Below are positions 6,405 through 11,015 of a stretch of DNA of 11,015 bases, piece after piece. The translations under genes and the position numbers were made by a program. The stretch's first letter is position 1, and each line of letters starts with the position of its first letter. The stretch spans positions 1 through 11,015 of the forward strand of contig CAJYBF010000013.1 of assembly GCA_913064935.1 (NCBI GenBank), in the 5' to 3' direction. The notes below the pieces were generated by a model that saw nothing but the letters and a program-made list of their open reading frames with translations, searched no databases and was not told the DNA's origin. The stretch is from an uncultured Mollicutes bacterium. Its GTDB lineage: Bacteria; Bacillota_I; Bacilli_A; MAG-NZ.

Positions 6405-6570
6405 GACTATTACATTGTGGTAAATTACCTTAATTATAAAATTAAATTTCAATAAACATGGATTTACTATTGCATTATAGGAGGTACTGGAATATAATGG
6501 TAGTGTACTATAGCACTATAGGAGATAGCGAATTATTTTTTTATATACGCTACAACGTGATAGGAAGTAG
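6405..6570. promoter_or_regulatory. Four-copy repeat array, probable PadR operators
   Basis: Four related units begin with CTAT or CTAC at 6407, 6467, 6508 and 6550. The dyad cores are CTATTACATTGTGG, CTATTGCATTATAG, CTATAGCACTATAG and CTACAACGTGATAG, i.e. CTAT-N6-ATAG with degeneracy. Copies 2-4 go on as direct repeats (GGAGGTA, GGAGATA, GGAAGTA). Spacings are 60, 41 and 42 bases; the last two are close to four helical turns, placing the sites on one DNA face. Copy 2 overlaps the -35 of the operon promoter and copy 3 covers the transcription start, a placement suited to repression by the PadR protein encoded two genes downstream. Regulator identity is inferred. Confidence 0.6.
6470..6498 (+). 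promoter_or_regulatory. Promoter of the PadR/HAAS operon
   Basis: TTGCAT (6470-6475), a 17-base spacer and a perfect TATAAT (6493-6498) form the best -35/-10 pair in the window. Start near 6505 would give a leader of about 85 bases carrying repeats 3 and 4. Confidence 0.7.
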
Positions 6571-6590
6571 TAAAAAAGGAGTGTGACTGT

Positions 6591-6833
6591 ATGTGCAACA
6601 AGGACAATTTCAAGGAAAAGACCAACGATTTTATAGATGGATTTTGCATTGAAGATGTGGTTGAACAAGGAAAAAAAGCTCTTAAGTCGCTAAACAAAGC
6701 GGCTGAGAAATGTATAGATAAGATAGAGGAATCTGGAGTCATTAGCAAAATATACGATGTAGTCGAAGAAATAAGTGAAACTTGTTTAAGTGGTATAGAA
6801 TCACTTGTAAACAGAAATGAAAGGAAGAAGTAA
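6591..6833 (+). CDS. Hypothetical 80-residue protein, first gene of the PadR operon
   Basis: I do not recognise the family. The protein is small, soluble-looking and charged, with heptad-like helical stretches (about 22-45 and 48-76), a Lys/Arg-rich end and four cysteines (residues 2, 19, 41, 64). There is no signal peptide or membrane segment. The start is supported by AAGGAG (6576-6581) nine bases before the ATG, placed right after the last upstream repeat. Its stop abuts the padR start with no gap, so the two are almost certainly co-transcribed and probably co-translated. The context suggests an accessory factor or a ligand-responsive partner of the module, but nothing in the sequence proves that. 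Confidence 0.75.
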   Translation: MCNKDNFKEKTNDFIDGFCIEDVVEQGKKALKSLNKAAEKCIDKIEESGVISKIYDVVEEISETCLSGIESLVNRNERKK

Positions 6834-7148
6834 ATGGATACTCAATTCAAAAAAGGAATCATAGAAGTTTGTGTTTTAAATGAACTTAACAAAGAAGACA
6901 CTTACGGATACAAATTAGTAAAGAACCTATCAAAAACACTAGGAGTAGGAGAGAGTACTATTTATACTATGCTTAGAAGATTAACAAAAGATTCAGCATT
7001 AGAACTTTATGAAAGAGCTAGTACTGACGGACCAACGAGAAAGTATTATACTCTAACTGGTGTAGGGAAAGAACGTTTATTCTTGCTTAAGAAGGAATGG
7101 GAAAGCTTTAGTATTAAAGTTAATAAATTAATAGGAGGGAAAAAATAA
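6834..7148 (+). CDS. PadR-family transcriptional regulator
   Basis: A 104-residue winged-helix regulator of the short PadR class, without the long C-terminal dimerisation domain of classical PadR. Family marks are DTYGYKLVKNL (22-32), the recognition helix region GESTIYTMLRRL (39-50), where relatives have GTLYPALKRL, and the wing GPTRKYYTLTGVGKE (66-80). The C-terminal helix (81-100) is the usual dimerisation helix. The start directly follows the previous stop and has AAGGAAG upstream; the stop overlaps the next start by one base. The likely role is repression of its own operon through the repeats at 6405-6570. PadR regulators paired with HAAS/DUF1700 proteins are a common Bacillota arrangement, often linked to envelope stress or antimicrobial response. 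Confidence 0.92.
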   Translation: MDTQFKKGIIEVCVLNELNKEDTYGYKLVKNLSKTLGVGESTIYTMLRRLTKDSALELYERASTDGPTRKYYTLTGVGKERLFLLKKEWESFSIKVNKLIGGKK

Positions 7149-8389
7149 TGGGAAAACAAGAGTTTTTAGAAAAATTAAAGAGTCTGCTTCGAGTTAGCAC
7201 TGAAGACAGGAATTCTCTAATTGAAGAATACGAATCATATTTCAAAGAAGCCATTGCTGATGGTGCAACTGAAGAGGAAGTTATCGCAATTTTGGAAACT
7301 CCAGAGGAAATAGCAGCTACAGCTAACGATGAGTTAGGCATCAAACCTAAATCAGATGGGTTAAAGGATTTCGTAGATGAGCAAGTATCAGCAGTTAAGA
7401 TGGGATACGAAACGGTAATTGACTCTGAGAGAATGCAGGAAATTAATGATAAAATACATTCTGCAATGGAAATTGTTAGAGGAACGTTTAACAAAGTGGA
7501 TTTCAAGGATAAACTTAATCAGGCACTCGAAAAAGTTCAAGAGTCTGCTGGAAGGATAAAAGATATAAACTTTAGAGAGTCAGCAGCTATCTTCTCGATG
7601 CGATTTGATAACTCTAAAGTGGAATCAACTGATGTTACATCAAAAGGACTGGAAGTTAAAATTACTGATAGTAATCCTAAAAAATTGAAAGTAGAAGTGG
7701 TAAGTCACGATAATGATAATCTAGTTGTTAAATCGTTACCGACTTCGATGAAATGCACTGTGGCATTTAAAGATGGTAAATTAGATGTAACTGTAGCTGA
7801 ATCAAATATAAGATATTCTGAAGCTAAAAGAATGAGAATATTGGTTCCAGATAGCATAATGAAATTGACTATAGATAGTGAGTGCCCTCTTGTATTAAAA
7901 GACTTAGAGGTAGATGAAATCACTGTAACTGAAGGAATTAGTCCTCTAGATGGTAGGGATATTACCTGTAAAAGTTTGAATTTAAATTGTAAAGCGGAAT
8001 TATCTATAAGAGATATTTCTTCTGATAGTATAGAGATAGTCACTGAATCGGGTGCAATGATCGCAAGAGATATAAGCGCAGATAAGGTAAGTATAGTTGC
8101 TGGCGATGGACCAACAGATATTAGAGATCTTAATTCGTATGAAGTTAAATTGGAATTAGGGGATGGACCAGTTTCGATTAAGGATATGGATGGAAAGAAC
8201 CATTCATACAACATAGGAAGTGGACCTAAATCGTTAAAGGATATATCTGTTGAAAGTTTAGAATTAATATCAAAAAGCGGGTTATTGACCTTAAAAGATG
8301 TATCTGTAGAATTGTTGACAGGAGACATTACAGGAACAACAAAATCACTTAAAGATGTATCTGCTGAAAAATCTGAAATAGAAAAATAG
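7148..8389 (+). CDS. HAAS (DUF1700-like) domain protein with nine-unit 19-residue beta-solenoid (DUF4097-like)
   Basis: 413 residues in three parts. Residues 1-66 are a HAAS/DUF1700-type domain (FLEKLKSLL, EEYESYFKEA, GATEEEVIAIL, ETPEEIAATAN). Residues 70-145 are a helical linker. Residues 150-413 are beta-rich and resemble DUF4097 putative adhesins. In the last part a [KR]-D-[ILMV] motif recurs at 251, 270, 288, 307, 326, 345, 364, 383 and 402, i.e. every 19 residues with one 18. That is the signature of a regular beta-solenoid. There is no signal peptide or membrane segment, so it looks cytoplasmic or peripherally attached, probably through the two small membrane proteins that follow. Start: AGGAGGG at 7134-7140. 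The role may be envelope sensing like YvlB/LiaX-type proteins, an inference from architecture and context. Confidence 0.85.
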   Translation: MGKQEFLEKLKSLLRVSTEDRNSLIEEYESYFKEAIADGATEEEVIAILETPEEIAATANDELGIKPKSDGLKDFVDEQVSAVKMGYETVIDSERMQEINDKIHSAMEIVRGTFNKVDFKDKLNQALEKVQESAGRIKDINFRESAAIFSMRFDNSKVESTDVTSKGLEVKITDSNPKKLKVEVVSHDNDNLVVKSLPTSMKCTVAFKDGKLDVTVAESNIRYSEAKRMRILVPDSIMKLTIDSECPLVLKDLEVDEITVTEGISPLDGRDITCKSLNLNCKAELSIRDISSDSIEIVTESGAMIARDISADKVSIVAGDGPTDIRDLNSYEVKLELGDGPVSIKDMDGKNHSYNIGSGPKSLKDISVESLELISKSGLLTLKDVSVELLTGDITGTTKSLKDVSAEKSEIEK

Positions 8390-8400
8390 GAGAAAAAATT

Positions 8401-8598
8401 ATGTATATTTCATTTGATGGAGTTGAGGAAACACTAAAAACTTTACTTAAGTTATTTGTAATAGGATTAGTAGTATCAATATTGTTTCATATTGCGATTG
8501 GCTTACTACCTCTAATATTACTAGGTTTTGGTGTTGTTTATGCGATTAATCACTTTGGTAAAAAGGATAAAACGAAAGACGTCACCGTACGTAAGTAA
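8401..8598 (+). CDS. Small membrane protein (65 residues)
   Basis: Unrecognised family. A short N-terminal part (1-14) is followed by a long hydrophobic stretch (15-50) that may form one long or two closely spaced helices, then a basic tail GKKDKTKDVTVRK. It resembles other tiny membrane proteins encoded next to HAAS or PspC-type genes. The ribosome site GGAG (8389-8392) overlaps the stop of the previous gene. The gene lies in the PadR operon between the solenoid protein and another membrane peptide, so it could be a membrane anchor or partner for the solenoid protein. That role is inferred from position only. Confidence 0.75.
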   Translation: MYISFDGVEETLKTLLKLFVIGLVVSILFHIAIGLLPLILLGFGVVYAINHFGKKDKTKDVTVRK

Positions 8599-8786
8599 TG
8601 AAAATCAAAGGGTTTAAGGATGTAGTTAAGTTAGTAGTTTATATAGTATTAATCGCAGCGTTATTTTGGGTTATTCTTAAGATAGTTCAGATTATTTTAC
8701 CATTTGTAGTAACAGCAATAATCACTGTAGCTATAGTAGGGATACTAAAGGTTAACGGATTTACTTTATTTAAAAAGAAAGACTGA
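8598..8786 (+). CDS. Small two-helix membrane protein (62 residues), last gene of the operon
   Basis: Unrecognised family. Two hydrophobic segments (about 9-30 and 32-50) are flanked by basic ends (MKIKGFKD and LFKKKD). The start overlaps the previous stop by one base (TAATG) and has no clear ribosome site of its own, so translation is probably coupled to the upstream gene. That argues that the two tiny proteins are made in fixed ratio and may pair. The UGA stop lies inside the stem of the operon terminator. Confidence 0.75.
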   Translation: MKIKGFKDVVKLVVYIVLIAALFWVILKIVQIILPFVVTAIITVAIVGILKVNGFTLFKKKD

Positions 8787-8801
8787 GAAATCAGTCTTTT
8801 T
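8778..8801 (+). terminator. Terminator of the PadR/HAAS operon
   Basis: AAAGACTGA (8778-8786) pairs with TCAGTCTTT (8791-8799) over a GAAA tetraloop, with T to 8801. The stop codon of the last gene is in the stem. Confidence 0.9.
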
Positions 8802-8845
8802 ATGTTAATATATGTTAAGAATAAACAACAATTTCGGAGGACTAT

Positions 8846-9520
8846 ATGAAGGATGTTTTGAACAAGTATAATATACCAAGTGATGCAGTAATTACAGTCT
8901 CAGGTACGGTAGGAGTAGGGAAATCTACGTTTACAAGAATTTTGTCAGAATCGTTGGGGTTTATGACATCATACGAAAGAGTTGAGGATAACCCATACTT
9001 AGAAAAATATTATAGCGATTTCAATAGATGGAGTTTTCACTTACAAATGTTCTTTTTAGCAGAGAGATTTAAAGAGCAGAAAAGAATGTTCTCTCATGGC
9101 GGGGGTTTCATTCAAGATAGAAGTATTTACGAGGATGTTGATATTTTCGCAAAATTAAATTATGAGAATGGAACTATGAGCGAAGAAGATTATGAAACTT
9201 ATAAATCGTTATTCGAAGCAATGGTATTAACTCCATTCTTTCCTCATCCAGATTTAGTAGTCTTCATTGATGGAGATCTAGAGGATATTTTAGATAGAAT
9301 TGATTCTAGGGGTAGAAAAATGGAAATGGAAACTGATATTTCATACTGGAGAACATTGCATGCAAGGTACACGGAGTGGATTGATAATTTTCATCATGCA
9401 CCCGTTTTAAGATTGAATATAAAGGACTTTGACTTATTGAACGACGATGATAGTGTAGATTTTATTCTAAACAAGATAGGAAAAGTCATTTCAGCAACAA
9501 CTATGAAGCATCATAGATAA
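8846..9520 (+). CDS. Deoxynucleoside kinase (dNK/dGK-dAK family)
   Basis: A 224-residue cytoplasmic salvage enzyme that phosphorylates deoxynucleosides from NTP to deoxynucleoside monophosphates. It has Walker A GTVGVGKST (20-28), the glutamate-containing segment YERVEDNPYL (43-52) of the substrate pocket, FHLQMFFLAERF (64-75) with the base-contacting Gln, the DRS motif (91-93) in IQDRSIYED, and the LID arginines in RIDSRGRK. Length and motifs fit the bacillus deoxyguanosine or deoxyadenosine/deoxycytidine kinases; base preference cannot be read safely. Start: CGGAGGA six bases upstream. It sits just after the operon terminator, so it has its own promoter (perhaps TGTTAATAT at 8803-8811 or a nearby box). 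No strong terminator follows, only a 6-bp hairpin at 9501-9516. Confidence 0.9.
   Translation: MKDVLNKYNIPSDAVITVSGTVGVGKSTFTRILSESLGFMTSYERVEDNPYLEKYYSDFNRWSFHLQMFFLAERFKEQKRMFSHGGGFIQDRSIYEDVDIFAKLNYENGTMSEEDYETYKSLFEAMVLTPFFPHPDLVVFIDGDLEDILDRIDSRGRKMEMETDISYWRTLHARYTEWIDNFHHAPVLRLNIKDFDLLNDDDSVDFILNKIGKVISATTMKHHR
9501..9516. repeat. Perfect short inverted repeat at the end of the kinase gene
   Basis: CTATGA and TCATAG flank the tetraloop AGCA over the last codons of the kinase. It is a possible mRNA-end hairpin; a T-rich stretch begins about 13 bases later, too far for a standard terminator. It looks superficially like the CTAT-N6-ATAG units of the PadR array but with an 8-base centre. 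Confidence 0.35.
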
Positions 9521-9596
9521 AGTAAGATTTTCTTTTAATTACGATTCAATAATAATGAATATTTTATTGATATTTATACTAAAGTAACACTTAATT

Positions 9597-9605
9597 TGGT
9601 ATAAT
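9597..9605 (+). promoter_or_regulatory. Extended -10 promoter of the NusG-II/EcfA1 pair
   Basis: TGGTATAAT is a perfect TGn-TATAAT box 24 bases before the start codon. No clear -35 is seen at the expected spacing. AGGAG (9618-9622) precedes the ATG at 9630. Confidence 0.6.
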
Positions 9606-9629
9606 AAAAGATAGGTTAGGAGTGGAATT

Positions 9630-10379
9630 ATGAAAAAAGGAGATCTAATATTAATTGTTTTTGTATTAATGATCGCTGTAACAATCTTTGGCTTTTTTAA
9701 CATGGACCTATTAATCGGAAATAATTCCGGGGAGACAATTAATCATAACCTTTTTGGCTATTATATTGAAGAAGATGGAAAAAAAATATATGTTGAGGAA
9801 AAAATCTTAACATACTATATAGATGAATTAGGAGATAAGTATTTAGAAGACGAAATAGAAGTACTGACTGCTGCTGATTTAGTTAAAGATGGTAAACTTG
9901 TTAATAGTTTCAAAAATGTCTATGAGCAAGTCAATAGTCGTAATTCATTTATTAGCAAACTGAGCGATCAAGAAAAAGAAGATCCTCAAACTATTTATTA
10001 CCACATAGTTGATGGTAACATTTATCAAATGAGAAAATTTGTGGACGTATACTACTTGGACGATGAAGAAAAAGAGCATAGAGAAGACAACACGATGGAC
10101 TATTTCGTTGAGGTCACATATGATGGTAAAGTTGTAGAAATGTTTTACTTAATTGATATAACAAACAGAATTGTTACTCTGGACTATGACGGTCATAATG
10201 TATTTGTAGCTAAGGATGGTCACGTTGACATGATTGAGGCAGACTGCCCTGACTTGAACTGCGTACATAGAAGTCCTATGACGTATAATTCGTTAGTTAG
10301 GAAAATAATATGTGCTCCACATAGCATTGTAGTATCAATAATTGGTGGAGACCATGAGACATTGGATGGTATTATATAA
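9630..10379 (+). CDS. Membrane-anchored NusG domain II protein with large insertion
   Basis: A 249-residue protein with an N-terminal membrane anchor (about 6-24) and a C-terminal NusG domain II-like module (about 158-240) in which the family cysteines are present: DCPDLNC (C206, C211) and IICAPHSIVVSI (C228). Simple relatives are only about 120-130 residues; here some 130 extra, acidic and Tyr-rich residues (about 30-157) lie between anchor and domain. The module probably sits outside the membrane, where the cysteines could bind metal or a cofactor; its function is unknown. Such proteins are often encoded near ECF transporter parts or flavin-related genes, and here the stop overlaps the start of an EcfA1-like gene by one base. 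Confidence 0.75.
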   Translation: MKKGDLILIVFVLMIAVTIFGFFNMDLLIGNNSGETINHNLFGYYIEEDGKKIYVEEKILTYYIDELGDKYLEDEIEVLTAADLVKDGKLVNSFKNVYEQVNSRNSFISKLSDQEKEDPQTIYYHIVDGNIYQMRKFVDVYYLDDEEKEHREDNTMDYFVEVTYDGKVVEMFYLIDITNRIVTLDYDGHNVFVAKDGHVDMIEADCPDLNCVHRSPMTYNSLVRKIICAPHSIVVSIIGGDHETLDGII

Positions 10380-11015
10380 TGGATATAATTAAAATTAAGG
10401 ATTTATCATTTCTATATAATGAAGATGACGGATTAGTGTTAAAAGATATAAATATAAACATTCAAAAAGATGAATGGAATGCTATTCTTGTTTATAATGG
10501 ATCAGGGAAATCAACGATCAGCAAATTTATAGTTGGGCTTTTGAAAATGACATCTGGTTCTATCAACGTGAATGGTAAAGAATTGGTTGAAGGAAACGAA
10601 TATGAAGTAAGGGAATCTATCAGTATAGTTTTCCAAAATCCTGATAATCAATTTGTTGGAGCGACGGTTATGGACGACATTGCATTTGGGTTAGAAAACA
10701 AATGTTTAGATAGAGAAGAAATGCACAGAAGAATCGATTTTTACAGTAAGAAAGTAAATATGTATGACTTCTTAAACAAGGAACCGCACAATTTAAGCGG
10801 TGGAGAGAAACAAAGAGTAGCAATTGCAGGTACTTTAGCAATGGATACGGAAGTTATTATTCTAGATGAAGCTACTTCTATGCTAGATCCATGCGGAAAG
10901 AACGAAGTTATTGAAACAATTAAGGATTCACAAGATGGAGAGAAAACTATAATAAATAGTAATCATAAACTAAATAACACAGTATAACGTGAAAAAATTA
11001 AAGTACTATATAATA
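10379..11015 (+). pseudogene. ecfA1: EcfA1-like energy-coupling factor ATPase, interrupted by an in-frame stop
   Basis: An ATP-binding subunit of an ECF vitamin/metal transporter, normally about 280 residues. Present are the Q-loop VFQNPDNQFVGATV, the signature LSGGEKQRV, Walker B VIILDEATSMLDP and an H-loop His (NSNHKL). Two defects stand out. Walker A reads VYNGSGKST (38-46) where EcfA1 has GHNGSGKST, losing the first glycine. A TAA at 10985-10987 ends the frame after 202 codons, yet the same frame continues as REKIKVLYN, which lines up with the ADRIIVMN-like segment that follows the H-loop in EcfA1. The stop falls where relatives have Glu, one G-to-T change from GAA. The start overlaps the upstream stop and has no good ribosome site. 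The gene leaves the window at the right, so its fate beyond is unknown. A sequencing error is possible. Confidence 0.75.

Noticed and set aside
6405..6570. CRISPR-like array
   Set aside because: Only four degenerate units with uneven spacing (60, 41, 42), no conserved repeat of normal length and no cas genes; promoter overlap fits operators better.
7705..8328. 207-codon open frame on the - strand opposite the solenoid protein
   Set aside because: The repeats of the real gene keep the opposite frame open; the product is Ser/Leu-rich without family features and there is no ribosome site.
8784..8786. UGA read as tryptophan (mycoplasma code)
   Set aside because: UGA here lies in the terminator stem as a true stop, and Trp is encoded by UGG throughout the window.
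9501..9516. Fifth PadR operator at the end of the kinase gene
   Set aside because: The centre is 8 bases instead of 6, the GGAGGTA-like tail is missing, and it lies within coding sequence away from any promoter.

Overview
The window is AT-rich chromosomal DNA (about one third G+C by eye) with strong AAGGAGG-type ribosome sites, extended -10 promoters and U-tailed hairpin terminators. It suggests a low-G+C Bacillota, possibly on the Bacilli/Mollicutes side. Family content agrees: an ISLre2 transposase, a YjcZ-like tiny membrane protein, a PadR/HAAS module, a bacillus-type deoxynucleoside kinase and an EcfA1-like ATPase. UGA is used as a stop and Trp is UGG, so the code is the standard one. No species can be named.

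Layout. Positions 1-429 hold no convincing protein gene, only two or three terminators and possible short transcripts. Positions 430-1944 are an ISLre2-family insertion sequence whose transposase reads leftward. A copy of its transposase-proximal end lies just outside the opposite end, in direct orientation. Next come a nitroreductase (+) and a YwaF/TIGR02206-like membrane protein (-), convergent and sharing overlapping stop codons and one terminator. A P-type cation ATPase (+) follows, convergent with a 31-codon YjcZ-like gene (-), again with one shared terminator.

The centre of the window (about 6405-8801) is one regulated unit. Four degenerate, partly palindromic repeats surround a good promoter. 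Five tightly packed genes follow: an 80-residue hypothetical, a short PadR regulator, a HAAS-domain protein carrying nine repeats on a 19-residue register, and two tiny hydrophobic proteins. They end in a clean terminator. This looks like an autoregulated envelope-sensing or envelope-protecting module, by analogy with other PadR/HAAS and DUF4097-type loci. It is the best candidate here for an under-described system.

The right end holds a deoxynucleoside kinase, then a membrane-anchored NusG domain II protein overlapping by one base an EcfA1-like ATP-binding gene. That gene has a damaged Walker A motif and an in-frame stop, after which recognisable homology continues to the window edge, so it is probably a decaying copy.
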